A model generated the notes under the pieces. It was not told where the DNA came from and did not search any database. It saw nothing but the letters and a program-made list of their open reading frames with translations. This document shows, one piece after another, positions 1 through 12,073 of a DNA stretch of 64,000 nucleotides (positions are counted from its first letter, which is position 1; each line of letters starts with the position of its first letter). A program made the position numbers and the translations under genes. The DNA comes from Lasiosphaeris hirsuta (taxonomy: Eukaryota; Ascomycota; Sordariomycetes; Sordariales; Lasiosphaeriaceae): NCBI GenBank assembly GCA_030549175.1, contig JAUKUA010000007.1, positions 2,914,001 through 2,978,000 of the forward strand. Reading direction: 5' to 3'.

Positions 1-1466
1 ACGACCCGGTCGCTGATGAGCTGGTCAGGGGGGGCATCGCCCTCGTCCTTCTCATCATCAACCTCTAACCCATCACCATCACCATCAGCTCCTGGTGTAC
101 TGAACGCCCCCGCCGAACTTCCTACCAACGACCCATCGCCCCCATCACTTGTCCCAATCGCCGTATACCCCCTTTTTCCCTCCCCCCCAGCCAAACCTGC
201 CCACTCCCCTCTCGGGGGAACATACTTCCATGCGGACCGGCCCGCCAGATGACCCAAGCTGACGACCGAGTCCGCCAACATGATAGCCAAACTAACCCAT
301 ATAATCCACCCCTTACTCCCCTTCTCCCAATCATCTATAGCCCCCGGAGCCCAGCCCTTGTGCTTCGCGAGCGGGCTCAGCACCCCCCACCCCACAATGG
401 CCCCAAGCAGCATGTGCAGCGTCGTCGCCGGGCCCATGATGATGCCCTGCCCGACGTACGCCAGGCTGGGGTTCAGCGTCCACAGCCACGTAGACGCGGC
501 GACGCTGCCGAAGATGGGGACGCTGCGCAGGACGGGGAGGAAGTAGGTGGCGAAGGTGAACAGGCCGGAGACGAGGAAGCAGGTCAGGAGCAGCTGAACA
601 TTGCGGCGCCAGGCGCCGGGGTCGCGCAGGGTGGAGGACTCTGGGGCGGTGGCAATGTCGTCGTCGTCGGTGGGCACGAGGGCGGCGAAGGCGCCGGCTT
701 GGCGGCCGGTCGGGGAGGTGGTGCGGGTTTGGCCGTGGAGGACAGAGATGAGGACGGCGGTGCTGAAGCCTGAGGGGAACTTGAGCTGTTCGCGGAGCAG
801 GACTTGGCGGCGGCTGTGGGTGGTTAGTATCGTGATTTGGTTGTGGGACGGGGAGACGTACAGGGGGACGGCAAAGACCACGCCGAAGTAGCATAACCCA
901 AGGGACCACAGCACGAGCTTCCACAAACCCAGCACAATCGGCCCCTGCTCCTCAGCCCGGAGGAGGTAATTCATGGCGGGCATCTACGTTGCATCAGCAC
1001 CACCCCCCTCTCACACAAGGGACGATCAACTCACCACGCCGACGAACCCACACCCCAACGGCATTATCGCCATGCTCCCGGCCACCGTCTGCACAAGCAC
1101 ATTCTCAACAGGCGAGAACGGCAAGTCCAAGCGTCTCGCAACCGTCTTGAAGAAACCAAAGCCCATCAAGCTCGCCGGCATCGTCATCGAACTCACCCAC
1201 CCAGTCTGCAAGCCAAAGTACATGTTCGAAAAACATATCACCAGACCAACGGCGAGCCCCACCAGCACGCCGCGCAGCGTGAAGCTCTCGCCCTGGATAA
1301 CCCGCTTTGGCGGCAGGTCGCCCACGGGGGCCAGTGTGGGTATGACCTCGCCATCTTCGATGTCTGAGGAGGAGGATGAGGCGGGGGAGGAGGAGCGGAG
1401 AAGCGGGCTGGTGTTGGCGACGAGGTCGCCGTCGCTAGCAGGCGCTTTGCTTGCCTGGCGTGGCAT
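1..1466 (-). CDS. OPT-family oligopeptide transporter, N-terminal part (3' end beyond the window)
   Basis: Multi-pass membrane transporter of the oligopeptide transporter family, expected to move small peptides or metal chelates with protons. The start at 1466 opens a polar, Ser/Asp-rich cytosolic tail of about 50 residues, followed by 'FTLRGVLVGLAVG' and 'NMYFGLQTGW', which are characteristic OPT sequence. I infer three exons: 1035-1466, 862-983 and 1-813. The first intron (984-1034) starts GTGAGT. The second (814-861) has GTACGT, TACTAAC and CACAG. Splicing restores 'GVVMPAMNYLL' and 'PLRRQVLLREQLKFPSG', the usual OPT order. An acidic loop (PTDDDD) and further membrane segments (LLLTCFLVSGLFTFATYFL) follow. 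The frame is open at base 1, so the C-terminus is missing from the window. The family call is firm; the substrate is unknown. Confidence 0.88.
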
Positions 1467-2240
1467 TGCTGCAGAGGGCGGGTCCTAGGAGACGCAGCAT
1501 GCAGGCTGTTTCTGCAATACAAAAACGCGAAATGAAGATGCACGTATCAAGCAGTGGGTAAAGGAGAAGTTGCAGACAACTGCCGATGAGTGACTGGTCG
1601 AGTGAGCGACCTAGTGAGTGAGTGGCAATTACAGAACGATGTGGCTCGCAACGGCAGACGCGACAGTGCACAGCAACGTTATCAATTACTGGCTGGGTAT
1701 GCTGGGTTAGGTGACTAAGCCCAGAACTAGCTCACCCTGGCCTGGCCCCTTTTCAACCCTACGGAGTGCAGCCATCTCATGCACGACGGTAGCATGTCAC
1801 CAAGCCTTCCTATTAACCAGCCCAGTAATTTGCAAATCTTCATGTTCTGTAGCACTGTGCCTCTACCCCGCCCCTGCTCAAGCATACTCTCATTTAAGGG
1901 TATCATCAAGGATGACAAGCAGCTTGCGTTCTCCCCTGGGGAAAAGCAACGAGTATGGCTGCATCCCGCTTATCTGCCTGCTCGTCTTCCTCCATCGCGG
2001 AAAAAAAGAAATCTCCGCCACCGCCATGATGGTCCCGCTGGCCCTGGAAAACGCTGTGAGATGAAAAAGAAAATCGGTCCGTTCTCGAGAACGGATCCCC
2101 GCCATGATAAAATACCGTCCTCGGGGATCCGCCTGCCAACCGGCCAAAACTATGTACACCACAAGATACATTGTACCAAATTCCTCTGTCAATGCTTTGA
2201 TAATTGGCTAGCCTGCCCAAGTCATCCGCTGAAACCCCCT
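1467..2240. other. gene-free stretch: promoter side of the OPT gene
   Basis: This stretch lies upstream of the OPT start and downstream of the Arg/Ser-rich gene, both on the minus strand. It should hold the OPT promoter and 5' leader plus the 3' leader of the other gene. Open frames here are short, overlap each other on both strands and resemble no protein I know. Confidence 0.5.
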
Positions 2241-4469
2241 TCAAAAAGCAGCACCTCCAAGGCCCTCGCCGGCCAGATTCTTCAGGCTCTTCTCACTCAG
2301 GTCGCTCTTGAGCTCAAATGCCTTACTCTCTCGCTCCAGCTTGTCCCAGTTCCGTAAGTACTTACGAAGCTTCTCTTGCTTGTTTTTCAGCTCCTCCCGG
2401 ATCCTCTCCTCCTCCTCCTTGAGTTTGCGGTGGTGTGGATCAAGATCCTTGATCACTCCTGTTGTCAGAGGTATCGATGTGGGATCGATTTTGCCGCCGG
2501 GAAGGATAGGTGACATGGTCGACATCAGGCTCTGAGACAGTGTCGGCCGAGGTGCCACATTGTGTGCGGCAGGGCCTGTAGGCGGGTTGAAGGGTTTGGC
2601 ACCCAACGATGGAGACACCCCCGCCGAGGATGAGCTCGCTGCTCTGGGGCCAGTCGGGATGCCGCTAGGACCCGTGGGGGGAATTGTCGGCGATACTGAA
2701 GTGCCTGGTAAGTGGCGCGGCGGCATGGCTGACCAACCACCTCGCCCACCGCGCGGAGCAAAGCCACCACCTCGGGGGGGGACATACCCGCGAGGACCCG
2801 ACGGGGGAACAGTTGGGCTTTGAACGTCAGGCCGCGAGGGACCGGTCGGGGTAGGTGGATGCCGATTGAGCGGGCTGCCTTGAGACACTACAGGCGCCGT
2901 GAAGTTACGGGTCGCCGAAGGCCCGGTTGGGGGCGCTCGAAGGGCTGCAGGGCCTCTGGGTGGTGACTTAGCTACCGGCGTAGGAATCGCGTCTTGTGTG
3001 GGCTGCCTCGGGGCTTCGCGGATGTCCTCGCGAGGGCTATTGCGAAGAACATCACGAATGGGCTCGCGAATAGACTCGCGAGTTTCATGAAGCGGCGCCC
3101 GAGGCGTCTCACGAGCAGCATCACGAACCGGGGCCGCAGGTGCAGAAGGGGCAATATTTATCGGCCGGGGAGAGCGTACCGGAGATTGAGGGCGCGACCG
3201 ATCCTCTCGACCCCGGCGTGAGCTAGGGCGAGGCGAAGATCTCCCTGAAGCAGAGCGAGAGTTGATCGCAGACGAGTTGACCGAATCACGGGGAGGTGAC
3301 TGAGGCCGGTAGGTAGAGCTCACAAACCGTTCGTCACGGTCTCGTCGCTCAGGGGTGCGAGAACGAGGGCGGTATGTGTTTGCACGAAGGGGAATAGGCG
3401 GCGGGGATCGCCTCAACGGGGAACGGTTTCTGTTCAGGCGGTCTCTGTTGAAAGGGGATCGAGATCGCCGCCTATTTCATAGCATATTAGTACTTGGCCA
3501 TATTGAAGTCAAATTCAGTCCAGCTTACCGATTATCTCGAATGTCATAGTCGCGGCGTGGTGGCGACCTCGCGCGATCGATCCGGTCGTCTCTCCGTGGA
3601 GACGCATAACGAGGCGGGGGACTTCTCCGGGGAGGGGGGCTCCGTCTTGGTGGCGAGTTACGACGTAGTGGGCTTCTGGGTCGGCTCCGACTGCGATCCC
3701 TGCCACGCCGCCACGTCTCTGCTTCTCTTGAGCGATCCCTTTGTCTGTAGCGATCGCCACCACGATCACCACTACGAGATCGACGACGTGGAGATCTGCC
3801 GGGAACATAACTATCGCTCCCACCGGGCGGAGTGCGGCCTCTATCCCTTACAGGGCTTCTGGCGGGTCTGGGAGATCGGCCACCTGGCCGGGGTGATCGA
3901 TCACGGTTGAAAGGACGATAAGATTCGCCAGCACCATATCTTCTGACCTCTCCGTCTTCGTACCTAAGATCCTTCACGTTAGTATGTTGAAGACTCGCTT
4001 GATCCCGAGCAAACATGGTCTGCGTTGGTTCACTAGGACCAACATAAGGACGCAAAGGAAGTCTAGTCACGCCCGGGAATTGCCTGTAAGCTAGCGACCC
4101 ATCGACATCGACATTACCACGCCGCTCGCGGAGAGACTGGTTACGTGGTTGAGTTCGCTTGCTGGAGGATAAGAAGGAGAACGAAAACCGCGGTGGAGGC
4201 GGGATCCTGCCGTCAAAGGCTCCATCCATCTGCGAAGCGAGCAAAGAATACCTAGAAGCGTTTGCGACCTGAGGTATCTTTGAAATTGGCCACTTTGCCA
4301 TACACCCAGGCTCTCCCTTCTCCGCGACGGTGGGGCAGAGCGCATCCATATCGTTCCGCGGGGGCGGGAGTTGCAAATGCGTTGGTTTCGGAAGTAAGCT
4401 CGACTTTTCGATCTGGCTCAGAAACTCTTTGACTATTTGCGCGGCTTGATCATATGACGCGTCCTCCAT
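2241..4469 (-). CDS. Arg/Ser-Pro-rich (SR-like) protein with C-terminal coiled coil
   Basis: A low-complexity protein of about 720 residues. The middle is dense in RS, RD, SP and PPRR runs (for example 'PPRRSPPPRRSPPPR'), as in splicing-associated SR and SRRM proteins. Then comes a long Pro/Thr/Gly region with repeated 'PTGP' motifs, and finally a charged helix (LKEEEERIREELKNKQEKL) likely to form a coiled coil. An intron at 3472-3528 (GTAAGC, TACTAAT, ATAG) joins exon 3529-4469 to exon 2241-3471 in frame. The start is uncertain. The first ATG after the upstream TAG is at 4469, but the frame is open back to that TAG (4683-4685) and continues in the same phase into the next ORF. A TACTAAC..CTTAG signature at 3964-3984 hints at one more intron. 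A role in RNA processing is inferred from composition only. Confidence 0.62.
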
Positions 4470-4682
4470 TTGCGACGGCTCATAGCTCAGATGAGATAAG
4501 GGCGTGCAACACCCTCCCTCAGTCTGTTTTGTGGGACCGTGGCCGGGTTCATAGTTGGCAGAACAAACGATACTTTCGCCAGCAGCATCTAGGGCATGGA
4601 AGGGTTTCACCGGAGCACTGGCTTTGTCATCCCCTTCCACAGAAACCGTGACGGCATCCGAGCTATTGGCGATGGCTGCTTC

Positions 4683-5678
4683 CTAAGGTGGGCCACCGCT
4701 ACTGGACTCGGCGCTGAACGATTTTCGGAGAGGACTAGATCTTTGCGAGAACCGAATGCCGTTTGCAATATCGTTCCGCCTCTTTGCGCCCTTCATTGGT
4801 TTTGCTCCGGTCCTCTCGTTGTGATTCAGTATTGTCTTGCCTTTGTAGATGGCTATGGTCCAGAGCAGTCGTAGGGTTCTAGACCGGCATTGCTTGACAA
4901 AAGGCTTCCCCTCCGGAGTTCTTCCAAAGTGCAAAGACTCCCGGCGAGTTCCAAAGAGAGCATGAAACAGCGTCGGGCTGATGTCCCACATGCCCTCGCT
5001 GCCACAGTCTCGGACCCAGTTTCGAATACCAGCGGTGAATTTGACAGCTCGAAGCTCTTCTCTCCAATTCTGAACAAATTCCTCGTAATCATCATCGTCC
5101 AAACGCTCCTCGTTGGGAAACTCGTCCTCGTCCCAAAGTTCTTCGTTTGGATCACTCAATGGGAATCTTGCCCTAAACATATGAGTCGGCTTGTTGGGTT
5201 TCTTGGCTCTGCGTGCATGGATGAATTTGCGGCCGATAGGTGTGTCGAGGTAAAAGCCGCGCGTTCCCGTCCGATTCAATGCCGATATGAGCCAAGGAGC
5301 TTTAGCCACATCTTGCTCGTCACCAGCATCTATCGAGGACTGTTCGGCACCCTTCTCAGTCTTGTCGGTTATGTCTTCGGCCTGGTGAGGATTTCTCTCA
5401 GTCTCCGACGACGAAGTGGTATCTTGAACGTCATGATTGGCGTTCTTTCCAGCCTGTTCGGACATTGTCTCGTCGTCCTTGCCTTCCTTGAGCGGTATCC
5501 GGGGAGCGGTCGGCATCCGGGCGACATCCTCGTCACTGTTGACGGAGCAAAAGAAATCGTCGCCCGTAGCTGAATTCGTGGCGTTGCTTTCGGTTTCGCC
5601 TGTGTTCAGAGCATGGTACCCAGCTATTCCGGGCTGGGTTGACTGGTCCGCAATTTCGGTCGTTGAGTGCGGAGACAT
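4683..5678 (-). CDS. hypothetical acidic protein, 331 aa, ending at an in-frame TAG
   Basis: I do not recognise this protein. The first 110 residues are polar and rich in Ser, Thr, Asp and Glu, so probably disordered. A better-ordered block follows, with 'PWLISALNRTGTRGFYLDTP', an Arg/Lys-rich stretch, an acidic cluster (WDEDEFPNEERLDDDDYEEF) and an aromatic segment ending near 'CRSRTLRLLWTIAIYKGK'. The end is basic and Ser-rich. The stop TAG at 4683-4685 is followed, without a shift, by an open frame that runs into the Arg/Ser-rich ORF. I found no convincing splice donor that would remove the TAG. The two may therefore be separate genes, or one gene interrupted by a nonsense or readthrough codon. 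Confidence 0.6.
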   Translation of the reverse strand: MSPHSTTEIADQSTQPGIAGYHALNTGETESNATNSATGDDFFCSVNSDEDVARMPTAPRIPLKEGKDDETMSEQAGKNANHDVQDTTSSSETERNPHQAEDITDKTEKGAEQSSIDAGDEQDVAKAPWLISALNRTGTRGFYLDTPIGRKFIHARRAKKPNKPTHMFRARFPLSDPNEELWDEDEFPNEERLDDDDYEEFVQNWREELRAVKFTAGIRNWVRDCGSEGMWDISPTLFHALFGTRRESLHFGRTPEGKPFVKQCRSRTLRLLWTIAIYKGKTILNHNERTGAKPMKGAKRRNDIANGIRFSQRSSPLRKSFSAESSSGGPP

Positions 5679-6922
5679 GTCGCAATTCTGAAGACGAATG
5701 TGACCGTCGTGCTTGTGGACTGGGTTGTAAATTATGGTCTGGAAAGCAGGGCGCCTCGGCGCTCGTATGATGGAAATTGTGAGGAAAATACCAGGCGTGA
5801 AGGTTGTAGAGTAATGCGCGGCGATAGATGAGGCTTGCGCCGCGAGTGGTGGGGCGGGGTGGGAGGATTGGGAGATGAGGTGAAGTGTGGCGGACGAATG
5901 ACCACGGAGATTGCGAAAGTGGGAGGGATCGCAGCGATTGGGAGTTGCAAATGGTAATGGGGGAAAAGGGGAGGATCCAAAAAGGTCCTAAATAATGCGC
6001 GAAGCCGAGGGTTGTTGAAGGTAACACCTGGGCTTTGGGAGAAGTCGAAATCTGGCGAGGTTGTCCAACGATTTTCGAGATGCTTCTCGTTGGCCGTGGG
6101 GGTTGAGGAGAGGAATCGCGCCAGCATATGTTGAAGTGTGGAGGATGTGGGTTTCGGAGGGAAAGAGTAAGATGTGAGGTGTAAGTAATATATAGTTCGG
6201 CCGTCGAATCGTCAACGGCTGCGGATGCTATTGTAGGTCGTGTTCGCGATGGATATCCTGGGCGTTGGAGGGCCCCATTTGTTTTCCCATTCACTCACTC
6301 AACCGCCAGGTCGCTCTGTGCATGACAATAGGAAAGCTCACTTGAGCGTGGAGAATGAAAGTGGCTATTGACTGACCTTCTGCTTCGTTCACGATCCATT
6401 GTGCGTGGTCGTAGGGCGGTCGACGACGCGGGCAGCGAGATGAAAAGTGTCGGACGAGGTGAAGAATTTCCGAGGAGGAAGGACGACAGAGCTGAGCCTC
6501 CCCGAGCCAGCCTGTTAAGGCACCTCCAAGCGCGCCTCTAAAACACTGGTCCCGGTTTGACGCGGCCACGCTAATGACCCATATGCACGATGTGGGATGT
6601 GGCGCACCTTCCCACCTAACTTGTTTCCAACGGCAAAGCAGCACAAATCAACCACTCTGATCCAATTTGGATACCACCAAATCCCGGTTTTTGAGGGGAA
6701 AAGTGCCTCTAAATGTCCCGACTCCATTTCAATTGTGCTGGCTCCCTAATATAGCAATTGCAAAGCTGGAAAGCAAATCACCCAGCTTTGCTAGGGCAGT
6801 TTGCAAATGCTCATCGACCTGACTCCAAATCACGCAAACATATGCTCTGCTACTATACAAATATTTGTTTCGGCCCAAAAAAGCCAAGGGGAAAGCGTCT
6901 CCTGGCACAGGCCCGAGCAAAT
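5679..6922. other. gene-free stretch between HDA1 and the acidic-protein gene
   Basis: About 1.2 kb between two minus-strand genes. It should contain the HDA1 3' end and the promoter and leader of the gene starting at 5678. A 253-codon minus frame (5533-6294) overlaps the acidic-protein start in another phase. Its Pro/Ser/His-rich translation looks like a pyrimidine-rich leader read by chance, so I do not call it a gene. Confidence 0.5.
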
Positions 6923-9388
6923 TTAAGCCATCCGACTCTCATCTTCCGTGGTGTCTCCGTGCTCATCGCTCACCCTATCCATAATCCAACCCTGGGCCTC
7001 TGTTGAGTGCTCCGTCATCATGCTCGTGAGCCCGTTGACCTTGCTGCGAATAACGCTTCCAAAGCGCCGCTTGTTGACCTTCCGCTTGAGATCCTCATCA
7101 GCCCAGCAGGCATGGTCATTTGCCACGTAAACGCAGGAATTGTCTCTGTACCACGACGAAAGCTCTTGGTCAACGTCAGACTTGACTGGCCGTAGATTTC
7201 CGTTGACAAAGTTGACCACGCCCGAGATCCGAGATTTGACATCTAACAATCACGTGAGCAAGACGGGGACAAAAGCAGGCAAGTGTCCAGTACGTACCTC
7301 TGTTGATGAGCAGAACTTTGATTCCCAGGTATGCATTGCCCACCCCCATCAGGAAGATATCATCTGCCCTGTCAAAAAGTTGTAGATAGTTGTCCCAGAC
7401 GTAGCACATGAGGTCTTGGATCTGTGCTTGAAGCGCTCTTTCGTCTGTCTTTGGGATGAAGGAGTCCGTGTCCTGATTGGCAGGGGTTAGCAAACATCGA
7501 CGGAAGTTTACAAACACCATGCATACCTCCGGATGGGTGATGTAGTGCGGGACATTGACGTCTATAACACCAAAACCCTTCTCAAAGGCCCAGTCGATGT
7601 ATTGCTGCACGCCATCGGTCTAGCTGTACGTTAGCCAACTCCAAAAAGACGAAGATAGCTTGAGGTTTACGAACCACCCATGAGTTGTGAGGCTCGAGTG
7701 AATTGTCCAGAGGGTCTGGCTGCGCGTGTAGCTCTGGTCTTCACAAGAATTTGTCAGCTGTCTAATACTACCATGTTCGGGTTTGCTAGTACTTACGGGT
7801 CGTGGACGATTAGCAGTATCTTCTTGGCCAAGTGAATGTCTCTGGACACCAGCACTTCATTCTCAAAAGACCTGTAGACAACGTCTCGCTGCACCCAGAG
7901 CGGGATCATTCCATGCTTTTCCGAGAGCACCTGTCTCTGTGCCGTCCGGACAACATCGTGCAGTCGCGCGGATCCCTGAGCCTGCAGCTCTTGAACGTCC
8001 ACAACTCCAGGCCGCATGCAATCCCAGTAAGGGGCCTGGTACGATTGGACCTTGGCCAGCACCCTTGCAGCATCTTTGCTCAACTTAGGAACATCCATCT
8101 TTGCTGGGGGCTCACCCATAAGGGTTTGGGCTACCGCCAGGGCCGACTTTGAGATAGCTTCAAGGTTGTAGCCACCCTCTAAGCAAACCGCTACCTTACC
8201 ACCAGCCAACGACATGAGCATGTGCGTCATGTGTGCATAGCAGTTGGGGGTTACGAAACAACCGCCGAGCTCGTCTCCTGCTGCTGCATCAAATCCTGCC
8301 GAAATAATGACGAGATCAGGATTGAACTCTTGGGCGATTGGCATGACGATCTTTTGAAACGCTGCCATATACTCTCCGTCACCCATGCCCTGGTTGTGCC
8401 ACCCGATGTTGACATTCTTGCCTGCTCCCTTATCGACGCCGCAGTTTTCCATGCCACCATCAGGTATCATGGGGTTCTCGGGCCTCCCAGGGTAAAATTC
8501 GCCGTTCGAGTAGACATGAATGGAGATGTATAGAACGTTGGGGTCGTCGTAAAACATGTTCTGGATACCGTTGCCGTGGTGGACGTCCCAATCTAAAATA
8601 AGAACCCGACGACAGGTGTCTGGGTAGTCGAGCTGGCATATCTTGGCTGCTATAGGAACGTTGTTGAAAAGGCAGAAGCCCATTGCCGCGTCAAATTCGG
8701 CATGATGGCCAGGAGGTCGAATAATAGCAAAGGCATTCTTGACAAGACCAGCGACCACGCTCTTGCATGTCTCGATGGCACCACCCGCCGAGATGAGGGC
8801 GGCATCGTATGTCATGCTGCCAACATAAAGAGAATCTCTGCCTTGGTCTAAGATGGCGGATAGTTGGCGAAGCTCGTTTGTCGGCTTGCGAGAGAGCTCT
8901 TCAACCCAGCGATAATGTTTGGGAGAATGTACTGTGCAAATCTCTTCTCTGGTTGCCTCTCGCGCCGGGATCCGCCACATGTATCTTGTCGGATTAGTCT
9001 CGATGATCCGGATGAGATCAGCATCGGACCCGGTAAATACAAGACCCGCCCGCTTGAAGGTTCTCATGATGTGTTCAATGCGCGACGGGTCTTCTGGATG
9101 ATGGGGGTTTGGGCCAAAGTCAGCATTGGCGTGCAACTTCATGCGATCATCGTAGCAACATCCGGTTGGAAGAAGTCCCCTTCGTTTCAATGAAGTGGGA
9201 TATGCAGTTGGATCAGACTCGTCTTCTTCATCTGCGGTATCGTTGTCAAGACTTTGGGCATTCGAGGTTTCTAATGAATCCTCTAAGGCCGACGAGTCGC
9301 GGAAGCCATTGGTAGCCGAAGGACCGTCAACTGTGGTCACTGGGTGGTCGGCGCCGTCCATAACAACGTCATTGTCGTTGTCGTCCAT
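6923..9388 (-). CDS. hda1: class II histone deacetylase, HDA1/Clr3 type, with C-terminal Arb2 domain
   Basis: Zinc-dependent nuclear lysine deacetylase that removes acetyl groups from histones in silencing and gene regulation. The spliced product is 747 residues. After an acidic N-terminus of about 70 residues, the catalytic domain shows 'RPPGHHAE' near residue 225 and 'DWDVHHGNG' near 266 (zinc and charge-relay residues), then 'SAGFDAAAGD' and 'CLEGGYN'. The C-terminal third matches the Arb2-type domain that follows the catalytic domain in fungal HDA1/Clr3. Five exons fit: 7797-9388, 7675-7738, 7527-7619, 7298-7472 and 6923-7242. All junctions keep the frame; one donor, GTTCGT, is weak. In Neurospora, HDA-1 works with HP1, CDP-2 and CHAP (HCHC complex). 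All residues I would expect for activity are present. Confidence 0.93.
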
Positions 9389-10696
9389 CTTGGGCCCAGG
9401 CTTGGCCGACAGTGGTGGCCAGATCGATGAAAAGCAGTGTTACCAACTGATCAACTAAAAGTTAGTAAGTATGGCCCGACAAGATATGAACGAAGTGAAG
9501 GCGGGGTGAAACATAGGATCAGAGGGTTAGGTAGTGAGCGAGGAGGGTAACATGCTGGGCCCAGGGAGTTGCGATGTGGGCGCGCAAACAGTTGGTGCAT
9601 GTCGGTAGTAAGGAAGTGACAATCTATGCAAGGGATCAAAGATCATGTGGGGACAATGAATTGTCTTGTCACGCACGAGTTCCAATAGACTCTTGAAGCT
9701 TGGTGTTGATTCCAAGAGCCCAAGCGAGGGGATCCGAGACGAGACCTCTCTCACCGATGTGAAGTTCTTGGTCTCATAGTAGTAGGTGCTGTTTGGCGTA
9801 TTGCGATAGGCAAGACAAATGTGAAAGGGAAAATAAGAGAGAGCCTCAAAAACTTGAGAAACCTGAGGAAGAGAATGCGGACTGCTTGGTGGAGGAAGGC
9901 GGTAGCAGGAGAAGCTCAAGCGCGCCACAAGTGCATCTAACCGACAGCCCTCCAAGACCGGCTCGCTGTAAAGGAAAAGGGAACGGAAAATGATATGGCA
10001 GATCGTGGGATAGTTCAATGGACGCATCACACGTACCTGAGATGCAAGAAAGCTCCGGCCTTGGCGGAGGCGTGCCGTGCAGAAGCAATGTTGACGGATT
10101 ATGGTTTGCTGCTGTGTTGGGTAAACGCTCAAAAGATGGCGACGACAAGGCAAGTGAGCCATTCGCAGCGAGTCTGAGAGGCTGGAAATAAAACAGGGGA
10201 TGCTATTCTACTGCACGTAATTATCTATTCTGCGGCCTCCCTAGCAAGTCCAGCCAACCCGTGCACAATAGTCGAGCAGTGACCCACATCTTCACGCAGC
10301 CAAACCTTTGGCATGGAACATCGCAAAACTGGTGAGGTGTGTTCAGCGAGGCAAGTTTCAGTGGCAAAGCTGTCAAGCTCAAACCAAGTCGCCAGCTCGC
10401 ACATATCAACAGGTGGCTGAGTATCCATCAAGTGCTAGGTGCGGAATAGCGCTGGCGGGGTCCAGTCTGGCCTGCTGTGTTGTCGCGTGTTCTAGCGAGA
10501 CCCACAGGGAACGGCCTGGACGGGATACAGAGGGCCCTTACAAGCGGCAAAGCCTGGCCCAGGATCGAGGCAACATGAAGAGTGCAATTTGAAGTATTGA
10601 CTAAGACAGGGGCTAGATCACTTCGATTCTATCAAACAACTAATATTACACACACCCCTACACTAACTGGCCTCTATTTCGTCCCGCTCAACACCG
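9389..10696. other. gene-free stretch upstream of HDA1
   Basis: About 1.3 kb upstream of HDA1 and downstream of the F-box-like gene. A 211-codon minus frame (9527-10162) exists, but its Ser/Leu/Pro/Cys-rich translation has no recognisable domain and the region is pyrimidine-rich on that strand. It fits the HDA1 promoter and 5' leader better than a gene. Confidence 0.5.
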
Positions 10697-12073
10697 TCAA
10701 GCCACAACGTTGGTAGGCAGTAACTGGCCCGCTTCTACTTCCTCCCTAAAAAACCTTCGAGGTCCTCGATTATCCTCAGCCCAATCATACATCCCCATGT
10801 GGGCATCCCGACTGTGCTCATCGCGAATATGCTCCCATCTAGACTTCTTGTAGTCGAGGATGCCACCCCAGGGACGAAATTTGAAGAAGTTGTATTCGGG
10901 AAAATACCGCCGGCGGTTCAGCGCTCTGGGACCATTCTCGGCCACGAGCATCCTCTCGCGCTCCCATAAGGCTCTCTGGATCGCGTCTGTCAAGGTCTCA
11001 ACGCTGTCCTCAATCCATGGATTCTTTTGGTGTATAAACCCGATGATGCTTCTCTTGGTCGTAAAACGATGGCGGTTGACCAAGAGGTAGAGGAGCTCAT
11101 CCGGTGGCAGCTTCATAATGGTGCCATGAATCGTCCTATTCTCATCACCCTCGCCCCAGCCTACACGCTGTGCTTCTTCAAATGTGACAACATGGCCCTA
11201 AGCATATCGTTAGCGATTGTATCCCAGCCACGACTTGACCTCAACGCGGAGATAATGACTTACTGACAGCATCTGCACGAGATCTGCCGACGGGCAGATC
11301 TCGGTCTGGACCGCCCATTTGACAGTTTCCCACATGTCTTCTAATTCGTGGAGTTGGCTCGTCGACAGTTTTCGCAGAATTTGAGACCGACAATATAGGT
11401 CATCGGTCCCTCTCGCCCAAGGAACTTCGCAGATACCTCTTGGAGAACGATGTTCGTGGAAATACCCCGAATACGACCACCAAGCGTAAAGACTATGGCG
11501 CAGTCGCTGGAGTTCATGTTCCCGCAGCGTACGACGGTGGGTGTGATTTAGAAACCGGAGACGATGGAATTCCCGCTCCCAGCCTTTGACAGTCCGACAC
11601 ACACCCATGATCTTGGAGAAGGGCAGATCCCATTCCCAAGTGTTAGGAATGGTGGTTCTGGTGGCAGTTCTGGGTCGAACAATTGCCCAATCGTCATTCT
11701 CCATCATGTCGAAGGCACGACCGAAGTCAACAAGACCATCTTCACTGCCATAGACATCATTATCTTCATCCTCGACGGCAGAGGCGGTCTCATCATTGTC
11801 AGAGATATCCTCTTCGGGCCAACCTGATGACACACCAAGGCCGAAGACGGCTAAAAATTCATCAATAGGACTTAGCTCCTTGTTGATTATGGGCCGGATG
11901 ATAACAGTCCAATTAGCTTCGATAATGCGTCTCAGCCGCCTTGAAACTTGAGTGATTGCCCAAACAGACTCAATATCCAAGTTTCTCAAGATCTCGATAA
12001 TGGTCTCAACAGGCAAAGACTCGGTATTTAGGCTCAGGGGTGCCATTTTCTGATTTGGGATGAACGGAAACAT
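10697..12073 (-). CDS. F-box-like domain protein
   Basis: A 436-residue protein whose N-terminus resembles an F-box: 'LPVETIIEILRNLDIESVWAI' followed by 'VSRRLRRII'. Such proteins usually bind Skp1 and present substrates to an SCF ubiquitin ligase. The rest is the Trp/Arg-rich, poorly conserved tail often seen in fungal F-box proteins, with an acidic insertion (DEDNDVYGSEDG) near residue 105. Two exons fit: 11264-12073 and 10697-11197. The intron (11198-11263) has GTAAGT, a CTAAC branch and TTAG. The start could be Met1 at 12073 or the Met nine codons later, just before 'APLSLNTESLP'. No substrate can be named. Confidence 0.75.

Noticed and set aside
331..924. 197-codon minus-strand frame rich in Arg, Pro and His
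   Set aside because: It overlaps the OPT transporter exon in another phase; its composition is that of GC-rich DNA read in the wrong frame.
5533..6294. 253-codon minus-strand frame
   Set aside because: Overlaps the start of the acidic-protein gene in another frame and reads as low-complexity Pro/Ser/His; most likely promoter or leader DNA.
9527..10162. 211-codon minus-strand frame upstream of HDA1
   Set aside because: No domain, Ser/Leu/Cys-rich composition and no start context; fits a pyrimidine-rich leader.
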